A DNA stretch of 64,000 bases from Diplocarpon mali (Eukaryota; Ascomycota; Leotiomycetes; Helotiales; Drepanopezizaceae): assembly GCA_024741835.1 (NCBI GenBank), contig JAENRP010000047.1, positions 124,001 to 188,000 on the forward strand. The letters run 5' to 3'. Below the pieces are notes generated by a model that worked only from the letters and a program-made list of their open reading frames with translations, searched no databases and was not told the DNA's origin. Below are positions 1 through 10,871 of this stretch, one piece after another. The position numbers and the translations under genes were made by a program. Position 1 is the first letter of the stretch. Each line of letters begins with the position of its first letter.

Positions 1-951
1 AAAGTAAATCAAAGGAGAAGGGCAAGCATACCAAGTCCAATCCGAGCAAGAAGCGCACAATATCAAGATATTCTCCGCACCCGACTCAACGGTTCCACTC
101 ACGCCTGAAATGGTCAGGCCTATGATTAGGACACCGTCTGTGGGTTTGCCTGTTGGACTGCCGTTCTCATAGTCTGGCCTGATCACGATTCCGTAGTCGG
201 CTACTGGGCTTGTGTTAGACAGTCTGTCATGCGGCCGGAAGGCGAGAGGATATGGCAGTGGCGTGAGGAGACTTACTGCTAGAGAGCTTACTGTCTTTGT
301 ATGTCACGCCCCTGATGGGTCCCGTTGCGCCAGACACGATCTTGACGCGCACACCGTTTGACGAGCCAGAGATTGTGGAGGAAGCGATGGTGACATCGGA
401 GACAGTGTTGTCGCTTCATCCTCCTGCGGTCAGTTTCGCTCTGCTACGTCCTCAGGAATCAAGTTCTTTACCTCCTACAGATCAGATAGACAAGCCGTGT
501 CCTCCGGAGCAAGTTCCGCCGGGGAACATAATACCATTCCATTCTTCGTACTCCCGCGTCGTGGTTCCTTCTTGGAACACGACCTGCCGGTTTAAAAAGG
601 GCAGACGCGTTGGTGGGCGTACGCTAATCATGGAGGTTCCATCAGCAAGATCTGTCAGATCTAGTGTTACGCATGCATCGACGGTGATGCCATCAAGAAT
701 GATGCTCTTGCAGGCTGTTTTTCCTGCCCGGGCAGCAGCTGCGGTTGTGAAAGTGCAGTAGTCCGAAGCTGAGCCCGCGCTGGCCGCAGCGCTGATTAGT
801 TTGGGCGCAGCAGTACTCGTATCGTGAGTTTAATCATGTGTCTTGTCCGCATTGTTCGTCTTAGACTTCTCCTTACTCTCCGGCATGGGCGAGGCAGAAA
901 TGAGAGAAGAGATGCCGAGGGCTAGACCCCTTGATTTGAGAAGTTGAACAT
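1..951 (-). pseudogene. Decayed GH28 endopolygalacturonase (partial at left edge)
   Basis: The minus strand encodes recognisable pieces of a secreted endopolygalacturonase, the family that hydrolyses pectin in plant cell walls. Visible in order are a signal-peptide-like stretch (LALGISSLISAS), a pro-region, [18 protein letters not shown], the catalytic-His block [54 protein letters not shown] and [11 protein letters not shown]. The copy is broken in several ways. The start codon at 949-951 and the signal peptide are in different frames, and the pro-region and mature part are again in different frames. In-frame stops lie at 482-484 and 416-418. About 120 family residues are missing between EEWNG and GGTCSGG, which removes the NTD and DD catalytic motifs. 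Probable introns remain near 590-650 and 215-272, and a donor near position 25 points to a last exon beyond the window. It cannot encode an active enzyme. Confidence 0.85.
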
Positions 952-3784
952 ATTGCGCAACACTTTTATTAGGAATGAAAGTATAGGAAGCAAAGATGCA
1001 GGGAGATGCACAGCCAAGATTAAGAGAGAGTGATGAATCTTGAATGGGTGGATTAAGAGGGCCAAAAGAGCTTCTTATGAATGGCTGCTGAAATAGAACG
1101 TGGAGAGACGAGAGGAGGGGTCTGGATGCTATCCAACTAGCATTTTCATCCACATTTGTTGGATATAAATTGAATGAGCAATCCAACCGGGACACTAATA
1201 TATTCGCGTCCCTCTCTTTATTAATCGCCTGATAGCAAGAGCAAAAACACTACGTGGTAGCACTCCATCACTAGGGAGGGTAGCCACTCGGAGTCGAGTA
1301 CCGTGTTTTGATATTAAGTCGCTAGCTTTAAGATACCATTGCACAGTTCAAATCTCAAAAGCCGATATCCCAGTGACTCTTACTCGGCTAGATTGGCTTT
1401 GCCAGGGTTTTGGTTTTCTGTTTAACAGTAGTCGCTATACGGTAGTACGGAAGACAGATGATTAAGCTTAAGCGAAGTCATTAAGCTTAAAAGCTTAAGT
1501 CTGGACTATTTTAAGGTTATGGGTCCGCGGCTCGTTCTCGCTCTCGGGTTCAAGTGCCTACTCTGTCGCAGGCCATATGAAGACCGCAAGAAGGCCAGTT
1601 AAACCTCGCAAACGCACGTTCAACTAAGACTCGGTGGCCCGGCTAGTACCGTTGATACAGTCAAATATGCCCTTCTGTAGTCATCGTTCGACGACGTGCA
1701 GCATTATTACATCTCTTATTCACCAAGCCGAACTACAGCAAGAAGGGGAGAGCTTCCCAGGGGAAACATATTTCCCTCCGAGAGCTGATTTGGTTGGTGC
1801 GTTTCACTCCAGTAGTAGCCGGGTCCGATTTCACTGAAATCAAAAATTATGCCACTCCCCCAACGTCTCGTTTAAATCGGCTGGGAGGTGCCGTCCCTGC
1901 TACTACTCAGAGGGAAGAAGATAATAGCAGTGCATCCTCATCAAGCTCGTATCAGGCCGATGTGATTCAAAAGAGGAAAATGATGTTTCCGTGAGCAAAC
2001 AGTCTTGATGCGTCCACCAGAATACCTTTACCAAGTTTGGCGTTGGATAGCGATGAAGAACTTCCGAATCTCCGGAATTCGAGTCTGAGAAATGTAGTAG
2101 TAACTGCTCCAAACTCTTGAGAAACATTGAATTGAGCTCATCGTTCCCTGATCAGCACAACCTTCTCCTCTAAGCTGTCGTTGAAGGCATTTCCATCACT
2201 TCAGGCTTTCCAAGTCAATGATCATACTTAAGATACTAGCAGCTACGCCAATAATGTTGTTACTATCAGCGTGGTTCCAGTCTCTTGACGGACGCTCCAA
2301 ACGATAAGTAACTTGCACCACTATCTTTCCAATCATCATCGCAGCAAATACTTCCCGAGAATTCCTGCCTGGGAACTCGCGGAGCTCGATGATATAAAGC
2401 TACCGTAACTATCATCATTGAAGCGGCCAATTTTTTCCCTATAATGTAAACATCAATAACACATACAGCGAAGGCTCGCAGGCGATCCCACTGGCTGGCT
2501 AGGCAGATTCTCAAGGATAATATGACGTTGATGGTACCGATACTAAGACACTCTTTTTAAATAAGTCAGGGACCGAGCATTGGCATACTGCCACATCGGG
2601 GGCGCTGTCAACTCCATCTTCGGACAAAATTTAGAGCTTGTATTCATGCATCTCATCTTTGCGCCTCTGCTGGCGGGGGCGCATTCGCTGCCAACGCCAT
2701 TGGATGCATCTTAGGTATATTATCAACAAGTCGAGCGTCAACAACAGTTGCAGCTCGACTATCGAAGTGGGAAATGTGTTCCTTGGCCGTCGATGGTCAG
2801 AGTATGCAAGCGCAGTCATCTAGAGTAGAACTTTGTGCTTGGATCCATCATCAACAGTAAGGGATCGGAGGGCTGGAGTCCACCAATCTTTGTACGGGCT
2901 GGGTTAAATACACCGCTGTCTGGAATTATCGGAACACTAGAGCTGGCACTTCGGGCTCTCGTTTTAGCATATCTAAGCATCCCAGCTTTGCTGTCACATT
3001 TTTCTACTGCTCTTGGAAGTGGGTAAACCAGTTGGGCGGATGCTTCATACATTTTGAAGAGGCTGAGCATTCGGAGAAGCTTGAAATGTGCGGAAGTTTC
3101 TTTCTAGATCCATTACAGTTTTGGGGGGGGGCATGCTTGCACCTTTCTGAGAGGATATTTGTATAAGACTTGCATTTAATTTTAGGCTAAATAAAGTCCG
3201 CATGTAAGTCTTTCATGAGATGATGGGTTACTATGGGTCTCTAAAGACATATTAATTTCTTTGCGGGTTTTCCCAACCTGTGGCAAGTTGATATGGTCTC
3301 TAGAGGTTCAGTTTGGAAAAGTCGTCTCCTAGCATGGTGTTGACTTTCACATTTCCTCATCCTAAATTCGCCGCCCTAAACCCAGCTGCAAAAAACCTAA
3401 AGCAGCACTGTAAGGGTCTACAGCAGGCATGCCTGTCAACCCTTCATAACCTGAAATAAAATATTGCGACTGCGTCATACCACCATCCAATTCACGATGT
3501 TTGCTCCGCGTTGTACAATCGAGACCATGTCCATCTGATCCATCTGATCCAGGTGGATTTATTTGTGCTGCGGGCTCTCAATTGTTGCAAATCTGAACTG
3601 AGCAGAATCTACGGCGCAATAGAAATCTGCTCGGGCAAGTCGGATCAGTCAGTCAATTGGACCTTCAAGGTGGACATTTCCCCGAAGGGTGCATTGCAGA
3701 TTCGCAGGCGCCCATCTGGGAGCTCAGGTTTAAGATCTTATCCACGATACTTCCTTCAGCCGAACAATACCACTCCCCCACAGG
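952..3784. other. Intergenic, no convincing gene
   Basis: Several open frames of 60-110 codons exist on both strands, including overlapping ones at 2816-3070 and 2835-3026, but none shows a domain I recognise or a consistent exon chain. A cluster of AAGCTTAA-type inverted motifs lies at about 1462-1500. A short G-tract occurs at about 3122. The stretch separates the polygalacturonase remnant from the DUF1279 gene and contains that gene's promoter. Confidence 0.5.
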
Positions 3785-5248
3785 ATGTTGCGAACCAGTC
3801 TCTCCTCAACAGCTCGACGGGCACTACGCTTCCCAGTATCTAGCAGCAGAACCGCCGGCCAACCCTTGGCCTTCCAACCCACATATTTTCGCTCTCTTGC
3901 ACACAGACCTTACATCAAGCCCTCAAAGTCCTCTTCCTTCTCATGCATCCCCGAAAATCTTCTATCTCGACCGATTTCTCAAGACGCCACGCTCCCCCAA
4001 CGCCTCCGGAAGTCCTTCCGCTCCATGCACATCTCGCGTGCGCGGCGGAACATCAAGCCAGCGCCCCCAAACGCGACCGAGAATGCGGGCTCTGCAGGGG
4101 CCAAGGCGGCGGCGGAAGCAGAGCCTACGAGTTTAGGGGGGAGGCTGAAGAAGTTGGGGAGGGAGTATGGGTGGTCTGCGCTGGGCGTATACTTTCTGCT
4201 GAGTGCGCTGGACTTCCCGCTCTGTTACCTGCTAGTTACGTGGTTAGGAGCTGATAGGATTGGTAAGTGAAATCTCTGCTTGTCTCGGGGCTTGGTGTGG
4301 AAGCTTGCGACGTCTCGCTTTCGGGAATGGGAAATAGGGCAACCCTTGGGTCTGAATCTAGAGTTGGATCTGCGAGCGAGAATAATCGAGACGAATGTCG
4401 AGGATATATCGGCGACAACTGAGCGCGGGGCCGGCATGATGGAAAGCAAGATGAATTTCTCGGGATGAGATTGGCCAAATACCCTCGATATTTTTTCTAA
4501 TAAGTTTTTGGGCACAACGATTGCCCTGCGTGGAAGGGGAAAATCGAAGACATCGCAAGAACAGATAAAGTACCAGGGTTCTGGACCGACGCAAGTGGGA
4601 GACCTGGCTTCGAAAATCCGTTCCTAAGACGAAGGACGCTTCTCTGCTCAGACCATAAGCAACATCGTGTTCGCATCCCCAAAGTACCGCCACCACAAAC
4701 GGAGACCCGGAAACTGCAAATCCTCTTCTCTCATTGCTTTCATATTTCTCGGCCGTATGCTGACGGAAATGCAGGCCACTGGGAAGACGTGGTTGTCACC
4801 AACGTTAAGAAGCTGATCCCCGACTCCGTCGAGAAATTCTGGCACGAATGGCGGGCCTCAATGAAGACAGCAGAGCAAGAGCTCACAGGCAACGATGCAG
4901 TCAGCGAGGGCGTCGAGATGGCCGGCTGGGGCGTCGAGGAGGCGACAGAAAACAACAAGACAGACGCTAGTACGTCCATTTCCTATCTTTCCAAACTCCC
5001 CAGCCCAGACTAATAAATGCCTCCAAGGTCTAGCAACCCGACTAGCGCTCGCCTACGCAATCCACAAATCCTTCATCTTCGTCCGCGTCCCTCTGACGGC
5101 AGCCGTAACACCGAAAGTAGTGAAGATGCTCCGGGGCTGGGGCTGGGACATCGGGAAGCGGACGACCAAGGAAGCGAAAGCGGCGAAGAGAGCGAGTCTA
5201 CCGCCGAAAATAAAGAAAGCACGGTTGCTGGGGCGCAAATCGAGGTAG
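3785..5248 (+). CDS. DUF1279 / FAM210-like mitochondrial inner-membrane protein (yeast Nat2-like)
   Basis: Three exons: 3785-4262, 4775-4969 and 5028-5248. The first intron is long for a fungus (512 nt, GTAAGT donor, CTGAC branch, GCAG acceptor). The second is 58 nt with a GTACGT donor and CCAAG acceptor. The N-terminus is rich in Arg, Ser and Ala with no acidic residues, as in a mitochondrial targeting peptide. The DUF1279 core starts around residue 135 with LKKLGREYGWSALGVYFLLS, whose hydrophobic part plus the following DFPLCYLLVTWLG span forms a membrane segment. It continues through exon 2 and ends with ATRLALAYAIHKSFIFVRVPLTAAVTPKVV split over the last exon, then a basic tail. FAM210 proteins are linked to mitochondrial membrane biogenesis and translation; the exact role here is unknown. 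The yeast relative is named NAT2, but an acetyltransferase function is not apparent from this sequence. Confidence 0.85.
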
Positions 5249-5821
5249 CGGGGACAAAACAGGACAAGACAGGCAAGGTGGGTGTATGATCAATATCTCT
5301 GCCAAGAAAAGCGAGTTTGCATGTTCCCATTGATGTTGACTGTTTGCGATATGGGGTAGACGGACTGGGCATTTTCCGGAGTTTTGATTCTGCTGGCTCT
5401 GCACGAGGTGGCGGGTGTGTGGGTTAGTAGCTTCTAGCTGCTTGTAATCAGACCCTCTCCTCTCATCTCTTGCCTGGATAATGCAGAAGACGACTGGTCG
5501 AGTAGAACAGCCCAATTCTTTTTACGAGGTTCGTCTGCTGTTCCTTTCCCGCGCTGAAATCTTTTGGTAGAAGAAGCAGTCCTGCCATGCTGTGTTTACC
5601 TCGCGCAAGATCTAGGTCAGACCAGACATAGTTGGGTTATCAGATGTTTCTCACATCCTTGACTATGATCATTTCTCCGAACTAGGCGCCAGGCTTTGAG
5701 GCGCCATGAGGAAATTTCAGAAACTTCTCACATCACCCAAAGACGCGAATCATACTGCGTATTATCATATTCTGTGCCGACGAGCAATGAAGGGGGATTA
5801 ACAAACAGCACCCCAAACCCG
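5249..5821. other. Intergenic between convergent genes
   Basis: This 573-nt stretch lies between the DUF1279 gene (plus) and the unrecognised gene at 5822 (minus), so it should contain both 3' UTRs. I see no supported gene. Confidence 0.5.
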
Positions 5822-6787
5822 TCACTCCTCCCCGCAATTTGCACTCCGGCATTGCCTGCCGTTACATCCATCTTCAGCTTCCTCCACCGGATCTTCGAAA
5901 GGGCCCTCCCCGTCCTCCCCTCCCGCCTCGATCCTCATCTCGAGATCTCGCGTCCTCTTCCGATTTCCAGCGGCTCTTCGTCTAAACCTTAAAGCTATAT
6001 CCAGGACCAGGACCAGGAGCAAAACGGAGACGACCATCTCTAGTCTCACTCCCACTCCCCGAAACCCAGAAGCATCCGCTCCGTCTACCGGCCCATCGAG
6101 CGCTCTCTTCCCAACCACCCCACTCCAGTTCCCATTCGCATTCCCAGCCCTCATCCGTGTCGTGTCCCCAGCCGCGAACGGGACCTTGTGGCTCCCTGGC
6201 AGCTTCTCGGTGATTCCCGGCGGTCGCCAGGTGCGCTTCAGGGGGGTGGCTGTCGGCTCCCCGAGCCCGTCCCAGTCGTACCACATGTACCGTTCGAACT
6301 CGTGGTCGATTTTGCCGGGCGTGCCTGTGTCGAGGCTTGGGTTAGCTCTTCTGTATCTTGCATCTCATATCTAACCTCCCTCTCCGTCCACCGTGAGAGA
6401 GAGGAAGAGAGAGAGAGAAAGAGTGGGGGAGAGATACTTACAAACACCCTTCTCACACCCGTGCGCATGCAAGATCGCGGCCGCGTTCATGCACCCCGAG
6501 TACGGGGCTTGGAGACTGCCGTGGTGCATGTACTGCCATGTCAAGTTGCGGCCTGAGCAGCCATCTGTCCGCTCCCCAAAAAGAAGGCGTCAGCCAGATC
6601 CCTCGCCAGATCATGAACAAGACGGAGGATGAGCAGAGGTTTATGGTAGGGGGAGGGGGGAGAAGGGGGAGAAAGGAAAGAGGGGACAGAACGGAGGGGA
6701 CTGCTACGTGCCTTTATCAAGGTACGAGTCCGCCGAAATGGAATTACCCATTGCTTGAAGCTTGTCGCGTATGTGTATCGCCTCCTA
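5822..6787 (-). CDS. Unrecognised protein with C-terminal transmembrane helix (5' end uncertain)
   Basis: Exons assigned by hand: about 6712-6787, 6442-6564 and 5822-6324. They join in frame to give AIHIRDKLQAMGNSISADSYL, then DGCSGRNLTWQYMHHGSLQ, a Cys-containing block (SGC, HGC, GVC) and then GKIDHEFERYMWYDWDGLG. A basic and Gly-rich linker follows. A hydrophobic helix (MVVSVLLLVLVLDIALRF) is followed by a basic and then acidic tail, which suggests a single-pass membrane protein with a short cytosolic end. The join between the first two exons needs a GC-AG intron (donor GCACGT at 6711-6706, acceptor ACAG). The 6325-6441 intron is canonical. An acceptor-like CAAGTAG just upstream of 6787 implies at least one more 5' exon that I could not place. 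I do not recognise the family, and no function is proposed. Confidence 0.55.
6393..6426 (+). repeat. GA-rich microsatellite inside an intron
   Basis: An imperfect run of GA and GAAA units lies in the intron between the last two exons of the gene at 5822-6787. Read on the coding strand it is the polypyrimidine-rich middle of that intron. Confidence 0.7.
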
Positions 6788-8618
6788 CTTGATTCTCCTT
6801 CTTCCTCTTCCTATACCTATTCCTGCTTCTATGCGTGGCTTGACTTGGCTTGGCTTGAGGCAAATAAAGAATGCAAATGTGCGTGCGAGTTCGAAGAAGT
6901 CCGATTGCTTGAGAAGGAAAGAAGAGAAGAGGAAAGAGGAGGAAAGGAAAAGCAGACATATAGGGAAATAAAACACAGACCAGGGACTTGGATGACAACT
7001 AGCCTACACACTAGAGTATGCTGGACAGCCGCCGAGCACTACACTGCACTACCTGGTATGATGACCGTTCAGTTAAACAGACACTATCCGAAAAAATGGG
7101 CAGACGCAACCAAAAATGACGAAAGAGTACCCACCTTAACTGGAAACCACCTCGTCGGCGAAAGCCACGCATCGGAGTATGCTACAGTCTAGAGGGAAGA
7201 AAAAAAAAACTATGGCGCAGGCACGCAGGAATAGAACAGGCTGGTGCTAACCGGAAAAAAGGGGGGAAAAAAAGGCAGAAAGAGTAAGACACATGACTGA
7301 CACCAGTTGGTGTTGATGGGAAGAAAAGAATGTACGTTTTCGAGATTCGCAACCGAGGTAGGTCACAGTCACGTGCTGCACCTGTTATCCTGATTTGTAG
7401 TTTTTGTCTAGCGGGCGATGCAGCATGTCTGGCTGGCTAGCTAGCTACTACACAGCTCTAATGCCATTTTGATATCTTGCTGTCTAGCTGTCCAATATTT
7501 ACCCCGCCACCCAGCCATGAACAGGCAGCACCTCGCGCGTTCAACAACCCCCTCCTATGCCCCATCGAAGCAACCGACCAGCCAACCTCAGAATCAGGCT
7601 CAGAATCCTCCTCCGGCTCGCGCTCCCGTACAGCCGACGCTCACGGAGCCCTTCTCGCATCACTGACGCTGAGCTGAGCTGAGCTGGCTTACCTAGCAAG
7701 CAAACATTTCATCGCCCGTGTAGAGGTATCGATAGGAACTACGCTTCTTGCTTTACCAAGCTACCCTCCTACCTAATGCTCGCTTACTTCTCTAGCAGAG
7801 GTCTAATCATCCTACCCCTCCTCTCCCCTCTCTGTGTCTGACGCTAGCCTAGCATACCTTGCTGGGTCAGCAAGAAACTCAAGAATATCAGCATATGTAA
7901 TACGACGATTCTCTCCCACCTATGTATCCGAGTTTTCTAGTTCATTTACCCATTTGACTAGTGCCTGCCATCAAGAACGGTCTTATCCCTTCCCTAAAAC
8001 TCTCTGAAAGGAAAAGAAACAAAAGAAAAAGGTAATATATGAAGAAGTAAGTAGAACACATGACTGGTAATCAAAACCAGCTACCTTATGACTTATCTTG
8101 TCGAGAGACAGACAGACAGAGAGAAAGAGGGACAGTATCATAGATATCCATTCCGCTATCCTATTCTATCCTATAGGTATTATATTCTAACCATGATATA
8201 GCAGCGAATCTGCTGCACCCGCCCCAGACCTAGTACTATGTGCGCAGCTCTGCGCACATTGATATGCCCACGCCAAAATTATATACCCTTCCGCTTCTAT
8301 GCTTTCCCTCTTTTTTTATCTCCTCTTATCCATCCCTACTCTCTTCACATCTCGCATCCGCCTCCCACGCGGCTAGTCATCAGTCCCAGCCTCGCTCTTT
8401 TTTCATTCTCAACGGTGGGTGTCGACTTGACCAAGACCGGGGCCAGAAAATGCAAAGCAGCCAACCGGTAACACCGACGTCGAGAGCCAGGGAAACCAAG
8501 CACGCAAACAGAAAACTCCATCCCAATGCCTTACCCAGCCCATCTAAGCATACCGAAGCCAGATAAAGAACAGGCGCAGGACCAGCCAGCCATCTCGTCT
8601 CCATCACTCACACTCCAA
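6788..8618. other. Intergenic / possible unplaced 5' exons
   Basis: Purine- and pyrimidine-skewed sequence with short simple repeats (for example GACA/GAGA around 8100-8130). It probably holds the 5' region of the unrecognised gene at 5822-6787 and the 3' UTR of PRM1. A minus-strand open stretch around 7510-7660 has acidic coding-like composition and could be an upstream exon, but I could not join it. Confidence 0.4.
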
Positions 8619-10823
8619 TTAGTATTTCCGGTCCACATCTCCGTCCATTAACCCATAGCTGCTTTGCCGCTCATGCCTAGGCTTCAGGCTCACTTCAACG
8701 TTGTGATGGCCCACCACACCCGTCTTCTCATCATGTACTACCGCATTCGGCCACACGTCGCCGTTGCTCTGCGTGGGATAGATTGAGCTCTCCGGTGCAC
8801 CGAATGTCGGGAAGATGTTGGTATTGCGACCAGACGTACGTGGCGAAAACGGCGGGCGGCTATCGCCTGTGAAGGACGGCCCGCCTTCCCCACGAGTCTT
8901 GTCGCGGACGATGAACATGCAGCAGATGACGCGTGCGAGGCCGACAAGCACGATGAAGAGGTAGACGCCGACGAGCGCGAAGGAGATGAACATCTCTTCC
9001 TTGATGGCTGCGCCCATCTTGTTTGCCACCTTGACAACGGCGCCGGTGATCGTATCGGTCGTCTCGTTCTCAGGCGAGTCGAAGAATGCGTCTGTAGATG
9101 AGGAGTTGGAAGCTGCTTCTGAAAGACCTTGCAGGGAGAAGACGTCAGGTCTGAAGAGGGGAAAATCAACGTGGGCGTGGTCCGAAACCCAGGTGAGCCC
9201 TTTCTGAATACCGGCGATCTTGAGCCCAATCAGGCAGTTGAGGACTTCCTTGATAGGGTCATAGAGGATGGTGCCGCCGAAGGTTGTGTTCAGCGCCGAA
9301 CCCATCTCGTCGGTGAAGGTGTTCAAGGTACCGTTGACGGCTGATGTCGTGATGTTGACCCAGCCAAAGATATCGTCGTTGATGTTCTTATTGGTGCTAT
9401 TGATGACTTGGTTGGCCGATACTGACCAGGCCTTGGAAGCATTGTTCACAGCGTTCACCACGATCCCCGAGAAGTCACCAATTTCTGCGGCAAGCTCGGG
9501 GGCTTTGCTCTCGACAGCCTTGAGGATGATGTACTGACAAAGACAGGTGAGCAGCCCGGCCAAACCAAGGGACAAAACAAAGAGAGCTGGAAGCGTAGTA
9601 GCGTAGGCGACAAACCAGCGGACTAGGATCTTGCGCTTCGACGACGAGAATTTCTCGGCTAGTGAGATACCAGCGGTCGTCGAATATGGTCGCGAGGCGA
9701 TGTAGACCACATCGATGGGATCAAATGCGGTCTTCTGCAACATTGATGCTCGTGTCCGCATCGAACGCCACCTCCAGATCTCTCGGTAGGCCATCGGCAC
9801 GCATACCAGGAAAGCGAGTACAAGCAGGACGGCAAGGAAAATGGTCTTCGACAACTCGACCGTCTTGGCGAGGCCGCCGAAAAAGTCGTCGATCGCGGGG
9901 CTGTCGGTACAGAAAGACAACCTTTCCTTTTGAGGGACAGGAAACACGCTCTGGTCGAACTTGTACGCAACCAAGGATCCGTTGATGAGTTTCTTGACCT
10001 CCTCGAATGGTAGCCGGATGACCGAGTCGGTCGCATCCTGGACTTGATCGAAGGAAGGTATGGACGCGTTCAGCTTGGCGAGATCTCCATCGAGTGCATC
10101 AGTGGGGATCTGGATGCTGTTCAGCTTGTTGATGGCGGAAGTCAGATCGATTTTGGGAGGGTCTTTCTCGCTTCCGAAGATGCCACCGATATTAATGGCG
10201 CCAAGGAAACTGTTGAAGCTCTTCTGGAAGTCCGCGATCTCACCTGACATACCACCAGTGATGTCGGCAATGGTCTTATTCATGAAGTCGCCCACCTTTT
10301 CGATCAGCTCGAGCGCAACGTGCAAGCTTCCCGCGACAGCCAAGGTGATCAGGCATAAGTAAGTGGATGTCATCATGTGGATGACGAAGAGCACGATCTC
10401 CTCAACAGCGGTGATAGACATGAGCAACATGCTCATCATCGCGTTCACAGCGTTCGTGAAGCCGTCGGCAGCAAGGGCGTTCACTCCACCGGCGAGGTAA
10501 TGAGGCATGGATGCCATGGCGGAGCCAACCTGCTCGACGCTCGAGCACGCCGACATTGCTTCTGTCTTGGCGCTGGCGAGATCCCCGTCGAGCCCTTTGG
10601 TGGCGAGGAGGAGGCGACATATGATGAGGAGGAGGAGGACAGTCCAGCGGTTGATCCATACCTGCGATAATCGGGCTCGGAGTCCGAGATAGGGGGTGTA
10701 GTAAGGGTCGGTGTTGGGAGGAGGGCTGTAGCTTGGTGGCCAGTCTCGCAACTCGTTGCCGCCGGCGTTGAGAGTCGGGGGTACGGTCGGGAAGCCTTTG
10801 GGTTGGTGTCGTGCGGAAGACAT
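8619..10823 (-). CDS. PRM1: Plasma membrane fusion protein PRM1
   Basis: Single-exon gene of 734 codons, matching the usual PRM1 size. PRM1 is a multispanning glycoprotein that promotes plasma-membrane merger during mating and hyphal or conidial fusion. From the start used here there is a Pro-rich N-terminus, then TM1 around residues 60-74 (WTVLLLLIICRLLLA). A second membrane region around MMSMLLMSITAVEEIVLFVI is followed by a large extracellular loop with several N-glycosylation sequons (NKT, NAS, NGS). TM segments follow at TIFLAVLLVLAFLVCVPMAY and LPALFVLSLGLAGLLTCLC, then a second loop rich in sequons (NAS, NST, NIT, NGT, NTT). The last TM is near ALVGVYLFIVLVGLARVICC, before a Pro/Ser-rich cytosolic tail. 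I chose the Met at 10823 because what follows resembles PRM1 N-termini. An in-frame Met at 10871 would add 16 residues. The frame stays open to 11675, but that part is low-complexity and lies in the leader. Confidence 0.9.
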   Translation of the reverse strand: MSSARHQPKGFPTVPPTLNAGGNELRDWPPSYSPPPNTDPYYTPYLGLRARLSQVWINRWTVLLLLIICRLLLATKGLDGDLASAKTEAMSACSSVEQVGSAMASMPHYLAGGVNALAADGFTNAVNAMMSMLLMSITAVEEIVLFVIHMMTSTYLCLITLAVAGSLHVALELIEKVGDFMNKTIADITGGMSGEIADFQKSFNSFLGAINIGGIFGSEKDPPKIDLTSAINKLNSIQIPTDALDGDLAKLNASIPSFDQVQDATDSVIRLPFEEVKKLINGSLVAYKFDQSVFPVPQKERLSFCTDSPAIDDFFGGLAKTVELSKTIFLAVLLVLAFLVCVPMAYREIWRWRSMRTRASMLQKTAFDPIDVVYIASRPYSTTAGISLAEKFSSSKRKILVRWFVAYATTLPALFVLSLGLAGLLTCLCQYIILKAVESKAPELAAEIGDFSGIVVNAVNNASKAWSVSANQVINSTNKNINDDIFGWVNITTSAVNGTLNTFTDEMGSALNTTFGGTILYDPIKEVLNCLIGLKIAGIQKGLTWVSDHAHVDFPLFRPDVFSLQGLSEAASNSSSTDAFFDSPENETTDTITGAVVKVANKMGAAIKEEMFISFALVGVYLFIVLVGLARVICCMFIVRDKTRGEGGPSFTGDSRPPFSPRTSGRNTNIFPTFGAPESSIYPTQSNGDVWPNAVVHDEKTGVVGHHNVEVSLKPRHERQSSYGLMDGDVDRKY

Positions 10824-10871
10824 CTCGGTGGCTGATGCGAGGAGCCGTCTAAGTCCAGCCAGAGGCAACAT

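Noticed and set aside
297..761. 154-codon plus-strand frame
   Set aside because: It is the antisense shadow of the GH28 remnant, whose family motifs are on the minus strand.
1290..1370. GTTCAAATC motif resembling a tRNA T-loop
   Set aside because: No pairing T-stem, acceptor stem or anticodon arm around it.
2816..3070. Overlapping frames on both strands at 2816-3070 / 2835-3026
   Set aside because: The composition is coding-like, but I could not recognise a family or find neighbouring exons.
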